A stretch of 51,371 bases of DNA, taken from positions 1 through 51,371 of the IMG/VR virus record IMGVR_UViG_3300029787_000079. One strand, 5' to 3'. The DNA comes from a virus. A model generated the notes under the pieces. The model was not told the DNA's origin. It saw only the letters and a list, made by a program, of their open reading frames with translations, and did not search any database. Shown here one piece after another: positions 18,532 through 27,006 of the stretch (within the stretch, counting starts at the first letter, position 1; every line of letters begins with the position of its first letter). A program made the position numbers and the translations under genes.

Positions 18532-20342
18532 TGGATGAAGATCAAATCTTACAATCAATTATAGCAGACCCAGATGTAGTAGACCCTACTATTGATGTAT
18601 CTAAGTTAAGACAAACCACACCCACAAGTCCAAGATTATTGGGAGGAGTTACTGGTATTCAAGGATTAAAATTTGATCCTACAAGAACAGATTACATAAG
18701 AGATTTATATTCTGTTTATAGTGGTGGATTACCAACTATAGATGTTGCACCAGTAGTAGATGCAACTACATCAACAGTAGATACAACCACACCAACAGTA
18801 GACATTGGTGGGGGAGGAGGTGGTATGGATCAAGTAATAGGCGACCCTGTTGTTACACAACCTGTTCAAGATTTAGTAGACCCAAGTGTTGACATAGCTG
18901 AAGTAGGATTAACTGGAGGTCTAACTCCATCAGGAACTTTTGGTGATCAACCAACTTTTACAACTACACCTGGTACTACTATAGATAATGTAACTGGAGA
19001 TATAACAAATCCGGATGGAACTTATGGTGGAAATATTGTTGATGAGTTTGCACCTACAGAAACTCCATTAGATATTAGAGAACAGGCTAGTGTTGATCAA
19101 TATCAAACAGCACCAAAAGATCTTTCTGAAGAGATGAGTGAAGTTTCATTATCACCTACACAAACAGATTCATTAAATGTTTTAGCAAGAGCGTCTAACA
19201 CAATAGCTGATTTTGGTAAAAGAGTGCAAGATACATTAGGTGGTGTATTTGATGCAGCAAATAATACTATAGATGTGTTTGGTCAAAAATTTAACGTTGC
19301 TAAAACCGCAACGGGTTTAGCTTTAAATAAAATAGCAGGAGGACCTGCCTCTTTAGTATTTGATTTATTACCTCAAGATTCACTAGCAGATACTACAACA
19401 AGAGGTATAGTTAATGAGTTAAAAGCAGAAAAAGATTACGGATTTAATATTCAATCTGGTAATTTAAATCAAGATCCTTTTGGTAGAAACCCAATATCAA
19501 TTTTTGGTGATTATGAAGAAACATTAGCAAATGATGCAGTTTCAACAAGCACAACAAAAATGGGTTTAGCTAAAAAAGAATTTGCACAAGATTATTTTAA
19601 TAAGAAAGCTGTAAAAGCTGGGGGTGTTGAAGTTGATGATGGCATAGTTCTTGGACCAGGAGAAGCATCTGGAGAATTAGGTGATTTTATAACTGATGAC
19701 GTAAACTTAGTTGATGAAGTAGCTTTAACAGGAGAACCAACTGGAGGCGGTGAAACTAGTTCTGATGCAGGATTTAGTGCTCCTACTCAAACAGGACAAA
19801 ACCCAAGAGGAACCACAACCGGAGTCGGTGGAGATACAGATGATTTTGATGATGGAACTATGACTGGATTTGCAGCACCTAGTACAGGTGTTACAGGTGT
19901 AGATAGTTTTTTTGATGCTGTTGATACAGTTGCAACTGGAGGCGGTGAAACTAGTTCTGATGCAGGGTTTAGTGCACCTACTCAAACAGGTCAAAGTCCA
20001 AGAGGAACCACAACTGGAGGCGGAAGTGACAGTGGTGGCAAGATTGTCTGTACTATGATGAACGAGTCTTATGGCTTTGGATCATTTAGAAATAAAATAT
20101 GGTTAAGACACTCAAAAGATTTAGCACCAGAATATCAAAAGGGATATCACAAGATATTTTTACCTCTTGTAAGATTATCTAAAACAAATAAATTTTTAAA
20201 GAAAACACTAGAACATATAGCAGTGCATAGAACTATTGATATTAGACAAGAGTCAAGAGGCAAGGTGCATCCATTAGGTAGAGTATATAGAAAAATACTA
20301 GAGCCTATCTGTTATTGGGTAGGTAAATATGCCAAAAGATAA
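18531..20342 (+). CDS. Modular virion protein, 603 aa, with conserved C-terminal domain
   Basis: Function unknown. Residues 1-480 are low-complexity (Asp/Thr/Gly/Val-rich) and contain a tandem module, ETSSDAGFSAPTQTGQ, present twice. The last 100 residues are different: compact, basic and Cys-containing, from GGKIVCTMMNESYGFGSFRN to EPICYWVGKYAKR. This C-terminal domain is familiar as a module at the ends of marine phage virion proteins, by recollection. The gene starts at TAATG of the previous stop and overlaps the next gene by 14 nt. A late virion or tail role is inferred. Confidence 0.55.
   Translation: MDEDQILQSIIADPDVVDPTIDVSKLRQTTPTSPRLLGGVTGIQGLKFDPTRTDYIRDLYSVYSGGLPTIDVAPVVDATTSTVDTTTPTVDIGGGGGGMDQVIGDPVVTQPVQDLVDPSVDIAEVGLTGGLTPSGTFGDQPTFTTTPGTTIDNVTGDITNPDGTYGGNIVDEFAPTETPLDIREQASVDQYQTAPKDLSEEMSEVSLSPTQTDSLNVLARASNTIADFGKRVQDTLGGVFDAANNTIDVFGQKFNVAKTATGLALNKIAGGPASLVFDLLPQDSLADTTTRGIVNELKAEKDYGFNIQSGNLNQDPFGRNPISIFGDYEETLANDAVSTSTTKMGLAKKEFAQDYFNKKAVKAGGVEVDDGIVLGPGEASGELGDFITDDVNLVDEVALTGEPTGGGETSSDAGFSAPTQTGQNPRGTTTGVGGDTDDFDDGTMTGFAAPSTGVTGVDSFFDAVDTVATGGGETSSDAGFSAPTQTGQSPRGTTTGGGSDSGGKIVCTMMNESYGFGSFRNKIWLRHSKDLAPEYQKGYHKIFLPLVRLSKTNKFLKKTLEHIAVHRTIDIRQESRGKVHPLGRVYRKILEPICYWVGKYAKR
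19738..20018 (+). repeat. 86-bp imperfect direct repeat inside a virion gene
   Basis: The segment 19738-19823 is repeated at 19933-20018 with only a few substitutions, in frame, so the protein carries the module GGGETSSDAGFSAPTQTGQ twice, about 65 residues apart. The high identity at third codon positions points to recent duplication or gene conversion. Confidence 0.8.
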
Positions 20343-20523
20343 CGCATTACAAAAAATAGAATCACACGAAAAGCTTTGCAGAATAATGCAAAAGCAAACC
20401 CATGATAGAATTAATCAATTGCAAACTCAAATAACTAGAATAGAAAGAATATTACTTGTATCAATGGGTTCTGTTATGACTGGTATGGCTGGTGTTATTA
20501 TAGTGTTAATACAAAAACTTTAA
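20329..20523 (+). CDS. Small single-span membrane protein, XhlA/holin-like topology
   Basis: 64-aa protein with an amphipathic coiled-coil N-terminus (residues 8-42, QTHDRINQLQTQITRIERI) and one C-terminal membrane segment (about residues 43-62, LLVSMGSVMTGMAGVIIVLI). This topology resembles XhlA-type holin accessory proteins, but no diagnostic residue confirms it. The gene overlaps the previous one by 14 nt. Its stop overlaps the convergent stop of the minus-strand helicase (TTTAAA at 20519-20524). A role at the inner membrane during lysis or DNA entry is possible. Confidence 0.5.
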   Translation: MPKDNALQKIESHEKLCRIMQKQTHDRINQLQTQITRIERILLVSMGSVMTGMAGVIIVLIQKL

Positions 20524-21962
20524 ATCCAATCTTTTAATTCTTCACCCATAACTTGACTAGCTATATTAATTTTTTTACGAAGAGCTTTTACAATTCTTTC
20601 ATCAACAGTATCTTCAGCAATAATATCTACATAAGTCATAGGTTTAGTTTGGCCTATTCTATCTATTCTAGCTTCTGATTGTTGTCGTTTTTCTAAATCA
20701 TAACCATTAGAATAGTAAATCATAGTTGATGCAGCTGTAAGAGTAATACCATAACCACCAGTTTGTGGTGTGCCAACTAAAAATCTAACAGGGCTGTCTG
20801 GGTCTTGTATTTCTTTAATTGCTTTTTGCCTATCTTCAACAGATGTATCTCCATAATAAGTCATTACACAGTTATCCACATCTGTATTAAATTCTTTTTT
20901 AATGTGTTCTACGATTGTTTCTATGTCGTGCCTATAATGTGCCCAAATTACCACTTTACCGTGTACTTCATGCAATAGATTTATTAACTCATCTATACGA
21001 TTATTTTTTAATACTTGAGTAGTGCCATCATCAGATGTAAAATGTCCGCACGTTATTTGATGCAAACGCATAAGTTGTGTCATAACTGTTGCAGTTGTAG
21101 CAGCCTTACCATTTAAAAAAGCTAGGGCTGTTTGTTTCATCTGTGAATATACTTTCTTTTGTTCATCACTTAATTGTACAATACGTTTCATGAAAGTTTT
21201 TTTTGGTAAATCTAAGCAATCATCTTTTAACACACGATCAGAAAATGGTTTTAATTTTTCTGAAAGTTCTCCTAATCTTTGATAACCAACCACAATTTTT
21301 ACATCTCTACCACCAAAGTTAGCTGTTCTCATAATTGCATATCTATTTTTAAATGTATAAAAAGAAATATGGTCTAGTAACCAAGGACTTAAAAAATAAC
21401 ATTGTGTGTATAAATCTAAAGGTGATTTAGTAACTGGTGAACCTGTAAGTATTCTTCTATATTTAGAATGTTTTGATAAACCTAAAATATTTTTTGTGCG
21501 TTTAGCACTAGGGTTTTTAATGGTAGTAGACTCATCAATTGCAACTAAAACATTGTGACTATTTAAAAATTTAATAGCAAAATCAACACCTTTTTTAGTA
21601 GAAAAAGCTTCTACATTCATAATTAAAATATGTAGATCCTCTCCTGTTTTAAACAAAGTATTTAATTTTTCTTGTTGAGTTTTATTAATCATAGCTTTCC
21701 AAAGCACCATTGTTTTATCAATATGGTCAACAAGATGTTTAGGTATTTCTGAGTTATACCAGTTTTGATACACACCTTTTGGTGCCACAATTAGAACACC
21801 ATTAATTTTGCCTTTGTCATAAAGCATAGATATATTGTCTATTAATACTTTAGATTTACCTGTACCCATTTCCATAAAATAGGCATATACTTCTTTTTCC
21901 CATGACTTTTCTAAAGCCTTTAATTGATGTGCATATGGTTTAGTTTTAAATTTATAGTGCAT
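20520..21962 (-). CDS. SNF2/DEAD-family helicase, 480 aa
   Basis: Superfamily 2 ATP-dependent DNA translocase of the SNF2 type, probably acting in replication or recombination. Motif Q/I region: YAHQLKALEKSW and the Walker A MEMGTGKSK. Motif II: AIDEST. Motif III: ILTGSPVTKSP. Motif V/VI: GTPQTGGYGITLTAA and QSEARIDRIGQTKP, the SNF2-type Q..R..RIGQ box. All core motifs are present, so it should be active. It is transcribed opposite to the surrounding genes from the bidirectional promoter at 21979-22011. A weak AGAAG ribosome site precedes the ATG. Confidence 0.9.
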   Translation of the reverse strand: MHYKFKTKPYAHQLKALEKSWEKEVYAYFMEMGTGKSKVLIDNISMLYDKGKINGVLIVAPKGVYQNWYNSEIPKHLVDHIDKTMVLWKAMINKTQQEKLNTLFKTGEDLHILIMNVEAFSTKKGVDFAIKFLNSHNVLVAIDESTTIKNPSAKRTKNILGLSKHSKYRRILTGSPVTKSPLDLYTQCYFLSPWLLDHISFYTFKNRYAIMRTANFGGRDVKIVVGYQRLGELSEKLKPFSDRVLKDDCLDLPKKTFMKRIVQLSDEQKKVYSQMKQTALAFLNGKAATTATVMTQLMRLHQITCGHFTSDDGTTQVLKNNRIDELINLLHEVHGKVVIWAHYRHDIETIVEHIKKEFNTDVDNCVMTYYGDTSVEDRQKAIKEIQDPDSPVRFLVGTPQTGGYGITLTAASTMIYYSNGYDLEKRQQSEARIDRIGQTKPMTYVDIIAEDTVDERIVKALRKKINIASQVMGEELKDWI

Positions 21963-21978
21963 AATTACTTCTTTCTAT

Positions 21979-22011
21979 TTGACAAAATATCAAATATATA
22001 TTAAAAGTCAA
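21979..22011. promoter_or_regulatory. Bidirectional promoter with TTGAC/GTCAA inverted repeat
   Basis: Plus strand: TTGACA (21979-21984), 16-nt spacer, TTAAAA (22001-22006), and the ATG of the next gene only 7 nt later (22014), so that transcript would be nearly leaderless. Minus strand: TTGACT (complement of 22006-22011), 16-nt spacer, TATTTT (complement of 21984-21989), with about 15 nt of leader before the helicase ATG. The two -35 elements form the arms of an inverted repeat. The same plan is found at 40143-40175. Confidence 0.6.
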
Positions 22012-22013
22012 GC

Positions 22014-22391
22014 ATGAAAGAAAATAGCAAATCAATTGTTTATTTACTTCAAGAAGTACCGGGAACTAAAATAGGTCGTCCTAAATATAATATTATTGGG
22101 GCACAAAAATTTGGTGAAATTAAAGTTCTTCTTAGAGAAGATACACAAATTGTTAGAAGTCCTGGACCTATTACTTATCAATTAAGAAGATTGTTAAAAG
22201 ATTTTTCTGATGAGGATTATTTACTATTATCAGGAGATCCTAAAGTTATAGGTTTGGCTATCGCTATTGCGTGTGATATTAACAACGGAAAGTATAAAAC
22301 GTTAACTTGGGATAGACAAGAAAAAATGTACTATTCAACTGAGTTTAACATACATGAAAGAGGTGAAATCGATGAGTCAAATAGACTATGA
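22014..22391 (+). CDS. Hypothetical protein, 125 aa, start of replication operon
   Basis: Function not recognised. Soluble alpha/beta protein with the segments SIVYLLQEVPGTKIGRPKYN, YQLRRLLKDFSDEDYLLLSGDP and IAIACDINNGKYKTLTWDRQ. The YLLLSGDP-(K)V(I)GLAIAIA part appears in small proteins that open replication operons of marine phages, by recollection. The ATG lies 7 nt after the inferred -10, with no ribosome-binding sequence. It overlaps the next gene by 20 nt. Confidence 0.6.
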   Translation: MKENSKSIVYLLQEVPGTKIGRPKYNIIGAQKFGEIKVLLREDTQIVRSPGPITYQLRRLLKDFSDEDYLLLSGDPKVIGLAIAIACDINNGKYKTLTWDRQEKMYYSTEFNIHERGEIDESNRL

Positions 22392-22923
22392 AGAAGATAG
22401 AGTACAATCTGTAACACAAGCAGACGCAGCTAAAAGTTTGTCTGATAAAGTTATAAAATTAAAAGATTTAGAGGACGAAATTGCTAACGCAGAAAAAAGT
22501 GTTTCTAAATTAAAAGAACAAGCAAAACAATTATCGCAGTTTGAGATACCAGCGATGATGGAAGAAATGCATATTACAAAATTAAAGCTGAAAGATGGAG
22601 AGTCCGTAGAGATAAAAAAAATATATGGCGCATCCATACCTCAAGAGCATCAAGGGGCAGCTTTTCAATGGCTTCGAGACAACGACTTAGGTGATATTAT
22701 TAAAAATGATATTACCGTTACCTTTGGTCGAGGCGAAGACAACAAGGCAGCAGAATATGCTACCCTTGCACAAGGTCAGGGGTATGAACCCGTCCAGAAA
22801 ATTGGCGTTCATCCTCAGACACTTAAAGCAGTAGTCAGGGAGCGTCTTGAATCTGGACGTGAGATGCCCTCTGATTTATTTAAAACTTACGCAGGTAACA
22901 GTACAAAAATAACAAGGAGATAG
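22372..22923 (+). CDS. Coiled-coil protein of replication operon, 183 aa
   Basis: Function unknown; probably a DNA-metabolism accessory. Residues 20-60 form a coiled coil (KVIKLKDLEDEIANAEKSVS, LKEQAKQLSQ). The C-terminal half has a compact domain (IPQEHQGAAFQWLRDNDLGD, VHPQTLKAVVRERLESGREM, PSDLFKTYAGNSTKI). The start at 22372 (MSQIDYEED) is preferred over an upstream GTG/ATG frame because AAGAGGT lies 8-14 nt before it. The gene is followed 2 nt later by the ssDNA-binding-like gene with an AAGGAGA site, so the two products may work together. Base composition is locally more GC-rich (22650-22900). Confidence 0.65.
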   Translation: MSQIDYEEDRVQSVTQADAAKSLSDKVIKLKDLEDEIANAEKSVSKLKEQAKQLSQFEIPAMMEEMHITKLKLKDGESVEIKKIYGASIPQEHQGAAFQWLRDNDLGDIIKNDITVTFGRGEDNKAAEYATLAQGQGYEPVQKIGVHPQTLKAVVRERLESGREMPSDLFKTYAGNSTKITRR

Positions 22924-22925
22924 AA

Positions 22926-23648
22926 ATGAGTGACGAGAAACAAATGACACTTAAAAAAGAGGCGAGCTTACCTTCAACAATTTTGTTTGAAGATGATGCT
23001 TCCCACGGTTTTGAAAATGTAAAGACAACTAGTTTAGCTTTACCTATTTTAAAACTTTTACAAAATGGTTCAGGAGAAGCGCAAAGACGTAATCAAAATT
23101 ACGTTGAAGGTGCAGAACCTGGTATGCTTTTAAATACAGTAACAAAAAAACTGTATGATGGAGCAAAAGGGGTATCAGTAATACCTTGCCATTACAAACT
23201 AGAATATCAAGAGTGGGCTGATTTTGGAACAGGTTCTGGTAGACCAGAAAATATTTTTCCAGATGGCTCTGATATTTTAGAACAAACAAATAAAGATGGT
23301 TCAGGTAAAGATAGATTGGAAAATGGTAATTACATCTTAACTGTTGGACAACACTTTGTGTTAATCGTTGGTGACGATGGAGCTGAACAAGCTTTAATTT
23401 CAATGAGTTCATCACAAGGTAAGATAAGTAGAAAATGGAATTCAATGATGATGTCCATTTCACTTGACGGAAAGAATGGTCCATACACACCGCCATCATT
23501 TAGCCACTCTTATAAACTAACCACAGTGTTAAATTCTGGTAAAGGTAATCAGTGGTATGGTTATAATGTCATAAAAGAGGGTGCAGTAAAAAATGCAACT
23601 TTATATGAACGTGCTAAAAAATTTTACACTAGTTTAGCTAGCAAATAG
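22926..23648 (+). CDS. Putative single-stranded-DNA-binding-like protein, 240 aa
   Basis: Conserved phage replication-operon protein, tentatively ssDNA-binding. It has no membrane segment and a beta-rich centre (GVSVIPCHYKLEYQEWADF, NYILTVGQHFVLIVGDDG, QALISMSSSQGKISRKWNSM) and a C-terminal NQWYGYNVIKEG segment. Similar proteins occur next to primase/polymerase genes in marine phages, by recollection; the OB-fold assignment is my inference. Unlike classical SSBs it lacks an acidic C-terminal tail (ends YTSLASK). A strong AACAAGGAGA ribosome site precedes it. Confidence 0.55.
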   Translation: MSDEKQMTLKKEASLPSTILFEDDASHGFENVKTTSLALPILKLLQNGSGEAQRRNQNYVEGAEPGMLLNTVTKKLYDGAKGVSVIPCHYKLEYQEWADFGTGSGRPENIFPDGSDILEQTNKDGSGKDRLENGNYILTVGQHFVLIVGDDGAEQALISMSSSQGKISRKWNSMMMSISLDGKNGPYTPPSFSHSYKLTTVLNSGKGNQWYGYNVIKEGAVKNATLYERAKKFYTSLASK

Positions 23649-23656
23649 TGTGAATA

Positions 23657-23688
23657 GTAGGCGGCAAAGGGAGACTGGAGCCGCCTAC
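23657..23688 (+). promoter_or_regulatory. GC-rich intercistronic hairpin
   Basis: GTAGGCGGC (23657-23665) and GCCGCCTAC (23680-23688) form a perfect 9-bp stem with a 14-nt loop, aaagggagactgga, in the 54-nt gap between the ssDNA-binding-like and primase genes. No T-run follows, so it is not a typical terminator. The stem ends 14 nt before the primase ATG. It could protect the upstream mRNA from decay or tune primase translation (the loop carries an AAGGGAG Shine-Dalgarno-like sequence). Confidence 0.6.
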
Positions 23689-23702
23689 GCTACCGAGTGG
23701 AA

Positions 23703-25241
23703 ATGATAGAACTAGATAAATTTATAAAAATATTTGAAGGCTTAGATAGTGCCTACGGTCAAACTGTCAAAACAGATCAATTTAGCGAAAAGGGTAAACA
23801 CAAAACTAAATCTTTTACAATATCAAATCCTGTAACAAAAAAATTATGGCGAGAACATTTAGAAGGCAAGGATCCAGCTTTAGGTATTGTGCCTATTACT
23901 AAAGAAAACAAATGCAAGTGGGGGTGCATAGATATTGACACTTACCCATTTGATCACAAAAAATTTATACAAAAATTAAAACAAAAAAATATACCTATGA
24001 TTGTATGTCGATCAAAGTCTGGTGGTGCACATGCATTTTTATTTACCAAAGATTTTGTACCTGCAACTGTAATGAGAGTAAAATTAAAACTTATTGCATC
24101 TGCAATGGGTTTTGCCAGTGCAGAGATATTTCCTAAACAAGATTATATAAGAGTTGATAGAGGAGATACAGGTAGTTTTTTAAATTTACCTTATCATGCA
24201 AATGAAAGAACAGTTAGATATGCATATAATTTAGATGGAGGTGTTTTAAAATTACAAGAATTTTTTAATTTGTACGATGAAGTTTCTTTAACTTTAGAAC
24301 AGTTAAATGAGTTAAAAATAGAAAGTGAAAAAGAAAAAACGGATTTATTTAAAGGAATGCCTCCTTGTTTAGTTACATTACTAAGCGATGGTGTGCCTGA
24401 TGGCCAAAGAAATAACTGTATGTATAATGTTGGAGTGTATCTTAAAAAAAGATACCCAGACAAAGAAGAATGGCAAAGTCATATGTTTACTTATAACAAA
24501 CAATTTATGACACCACCGTTGGATGCAACAGAAATAAATACTTTAATAGGTTCATTAGATAGTAAAGAATACAATTATAAATGTAAAGATGAGCCAATAC
24601 ATAGTTTTTGTGATGCTAAAAAATGTGCAACAAAAGAATTTGGTGTAGGAGATAATGCACCAACTCCAGAAATAAATGAAATAAGAAAATATGATTCTGA
24701 TCCACCGATATACTTTGCTTCAATAGATGGTGAAAGTGTTGAGGTGGATGATGCAACATTACACGATCCAGAAAAATTTTCATTGGCTTGCATGAATCAA
24801 ATAGGCAAACCAATGATGCCAGTGCCTAAACATATGTGGCGTAGACTACTTATAAAATTATTTGCAAACTTAGAAACTATACCTGCACCAGAATCATCTA
24901 AATTAGACGTGCAGCTAAAAGAAATACTAGCAGATTATATAAACAAAACTCCAGGTAAAGAACTTAAAGATGTTATGCGAGGTATTGCATTTACAGATAC
25001 AGATGGTTTTACATATTTTAAATTTAAAGATTTTTGGAAATTTTTATTAAAAACAAAATCTTGGGCAGAAAAAACTTACCCTAAACAAAAAACAATGAGA
25101 TTGTTACAATCTTTATTTGAAGCAGAAGAAACATCACCTAAAGTAGGGGTTAAGACTGTAAGATTATTAAAAATGCCTACGATAAAATTGGAAAGACCAA
25201 ACCCTAGAACAACAAAAGTAGAAAAATCACCATGGCTATAG
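23703..25241 (+). CDS. Archaeo-eukaryotic-type DNA primase (PrimPol/TOTE-like), 512 aa
   Basis: Predicted primase making RNA/DNA primers at the phage fork. The N-terminal catalytic domain (residues about 1-200) shows the AEP signature: CKWGCIDIDTYPF (metal-binding DxD), CRSKSGGAHAFLF (SxxGxH) and AEIFPKQDYIRVDRG then FLNLPYH. This arrangement matches the primase of TOTE-like/PrimPol proteins. Residues about 220-300 contain a small alpha-helical domain with Cys residues (HSFCDAKKCATKEFG) that may bind zinc. No helicase motifs follow; that role is probably filled by the next gene. ATG 23703 is chosen; a GTG 6 nt upstream is in frame. It overlaps the helicase gene by 10 nt. Confidence 0.82.
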   Translation: MIELDKFIKIFEGLDSAYGQTVKTDQFSEKGKHKTKSFTISNPVTKKLWREHLEGKDPALGIVPITKENKCKWGCIDIDTYPFDHKKFIQKLKQKNIPMIVCRSKSGGAHAFLFTKDFVPATVMRVKLKLIASAMGFASAEIFPKQDYIRVDRGDTGSFLNLPYHANERTVRYAYNLDGGVLKLQEFFNLYDEVSLTLEQLNELKIESEKEKTDLFKGMPPCLVTLLSDGVPDGQRNNCMYNVGVYLKKRYPDKEEWQSHMFTYNKQFMTPPLDATEINTLIGSLDSKEYNYKCKDEPIHSFCDAKKCATKEFGVGDNAPTPEINEIRKYDSDPPIYFASIDGESVEVDDATLHDPEKFSLACMNQIGKPMMPVPKHMWRRLLIKLFANLETIPAPESSKLDVQLKEILADYINKTPGKELKDVMRGIAFTDTDGFTYFKFKDFWKFLLKTKSWAEKTYPKQKTMRLLQSLFEAEETSPKVGVKTVRLLKMPTIKLERPNPRTTKVEKSPWL

Positions 25242-26770
25242 TAAAGAAAATAATGGGTCCACCAGGCACTGGTAAAACATATAGACTAGTAAACTATTAT
25301 TTAAAAAAAGAATTAAATGATTATACTACTGATCCTGAAAAAATAGTATACATTACATTTAGTAGAGCTGCCTCAGAGGAGGCAGCAGAAAGAATTACAG
25401 AATTATTTCCTAATAGTAAATTAAAATACATATCAACAATGCACGCTATGGGTATGAGGGAGTCTAATATAGATGCTAATACACAATTACTTACTGGTAA
25501 AAAATGGAATAGGTTTAAACAAGAATACCCTGAATGGGTGAATATATCTTTTGAAACCACTGTTGATGCAGCAGGTAATCCTAAATATCAAAATACACAT
25601 TTACAAATAATACAATATTCAAGATCTAAATTAATTTCTATAGAAAACGCTGCTGTTGAATTACAGAAACATCATGAAATAGATGTAGACTCTACAATAC
25701 AATTACAAACAGATTTAAAATCATTTAAAGAGGGAACTAACATGGTTGAGTTCTATGATATGATTAACAAGTTTGTCGAGGAAGATCGGTGTCCTCCACT
25801 CGATGCTGTCTTCCTCGATGAAGCCCAAGACTTAAGTCCTCACCAATGGAAATGTTTTGATTACATAAAATCAAAATGTAAACGAGCCTATATGGCTGGT
25901 GATGATGACCAAACTATATATGGGTTTCAAGGTGCAGATCCTAATTATTTTATGGAACAAGAGGGTGAAAGAGATGATCAAGAGGTATCTAGAAGGGTTC
26001 CTAGAGCTGTGCATCGAGAGGCAATTAAAATACTAAATCAACTTACAAGTAGAATCGATAAGAAATGGATACCAAGAGATGCAGAAGGAACAGTTTATCC
26101 TAATTATACATTAGATGAAATAGATTTTTCTAAAGGACATTGGATGATATTAGCTAGGACTAATAAATTATTACTTAGTATTTCAGAACATTTTTATTTT
26201 TTAGGTGTAAGATTTACAGGCAGAGCAAATAAATATTTACCTAATTCTATATTAGAAGCTTATCAAGTTTGGACAAGATTAAATCAAGGAGCTTTTGTTT
26301 CTCCTGAAGAAGCTGAAAGACTTTATGATTATTTATTAGTAAAAAAAGGACACGTTCGTAGAGGTTATTCAGATGGTAAAACTATACAACGTGAAACAAG
26401 TGTTGATTTAGATAAATTAAAAAGTGAACACGGTTTACTAATAGATGGTGATTGGAAACAATTACATTTTCCAGAAGATACAAAAGAATATATGCAAACA
26501 TTATTAGAAAGAGGAGATACATTAATGGAAAAATCAAAAATACAATTATTAACTTTACATGGGTCTAAAGGTAAAGAATGTGAAAATGTATGTTTGTTTA
26601 CAGATTATGGAACAGAGGGGCAAGATGAATTTATTTATCGTAGCGCATATGAAAATCCTGATGCTGAACACAGACTATTTTATGTAGGCACAACAAGAGC
26701 AAAAGAAAACTTATATATTATGCAACCAACATCAGATTATTATTACACAATAGGGGGACCAATAGTATGA
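25232..26770 (+). CDS. UvrD/Rep-family superfamily 1 DNA helicase, 512 aa
   Basis: 3'-5' type SF1A helicase, likely the replicative or recombinational helicase of the phage. Visible motifs: Walker A GPPGTGKT (residues 8-15), motif Ia YITFSRAASEEAAERI, motif II VFLDEAQDLS, motif III MAGDDDQTIYGFQGA, motif V LLTLHGSKGKECENV and motif VI LFYVGTTRAKENLYI. Length 512 aa is shorter than UvrD (about 720 aa), reflecting reduced 1B/2B subdomains. The gene overlaps the primase gene and the next gene by 4 nt, indicating coupled production with primase and polymerase. Confidence 0.92.
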   Translation: MAIVKKIMGPPGTGKTYRLVNYYLKKELNDYTTDPEKIVYITFSRAASEEAAERITELFPNSKLKYISTMHAMGMRESNIDANTQLLTGKKWNRFKQEYPEWVNISFETTVDAAGNPKYQNTHLQIIQYSRSKLISIENAAVELQKHHEIDVDSTIQLQTDLKSFKEGTNMVEFYDMINKFVEEDRCPPLDAVFLDEAQDLSPHQWKCFDYIKSKCKRAYMAGDDDQTIYGFQGADPNYFMEQEGERDDQEVSRRVPRAVHREAIKILNQLTSRIDKKWIPRDAEGTVYPNYTLDEIDFSKGHWMILARTNKLLLSISEHFYFLGVRFTGRANKYLPNSILEAYQVWTRLNQGAFVSPEEAERLYDYLLVKKGHVRRGYSDGKTIQRETSVDLDKLKSEHGLLIDGDWKQLHFPEDTKEYMQTLLERGDTLMEKSKIQLLTLHGSKGKECENVCLFTDYGTEGQDEFIYRSAYENPDAEHRLFYVGTTRAKENLYIMQPTSDYYYTIGGPIV

Positions 26771-27006
26771 CAAATAAAGATATATTTAAAGGAGTCGAGT
26801 ACGATTCGTTAGAAAAACAAGTTGGAGGAAAACATTACAAGAGTATGAAGATCCAACCCGCAGAGTTTATAAATGAAAACAAATTGCTTTTTGCGGAAGG
26901 TAATGCTATAAAATATATATGCAGACATTCTTCGAAGGGAAAAGAAGAAGACATAAAGAAAGCAATACATTATTTAGAAATGATATTAGAAAGAGATTAT
27001 AGTTAA
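26767..27006 (+). CDS. DUF3310 family protein, 79 aa
   Basis: Small conserved phage protein of the DUF3310 (SaV-like) family. The diagnostic pattern is clear: QVGGKHYKSMKIQPAEFI, FAEGNAIKYICRHSSKG and KEEDIKKAIHYLEMIL. The family is usually found in replication or nucleotide-metabolism modules; its biochemical role is not known. It overlaps the helicase stop (ATGA) and its own stop overlaps the polymerase ATG, so it is produced as part of the replication operon. Confidence 0.9.
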   Translation: MTNKDIFKGVEYDSLEKQVGGKHYKSMKIQPAEFINENKLLFAEGNAIKYICRHSSKGKEEDIKKAIHYLEMILERDYS

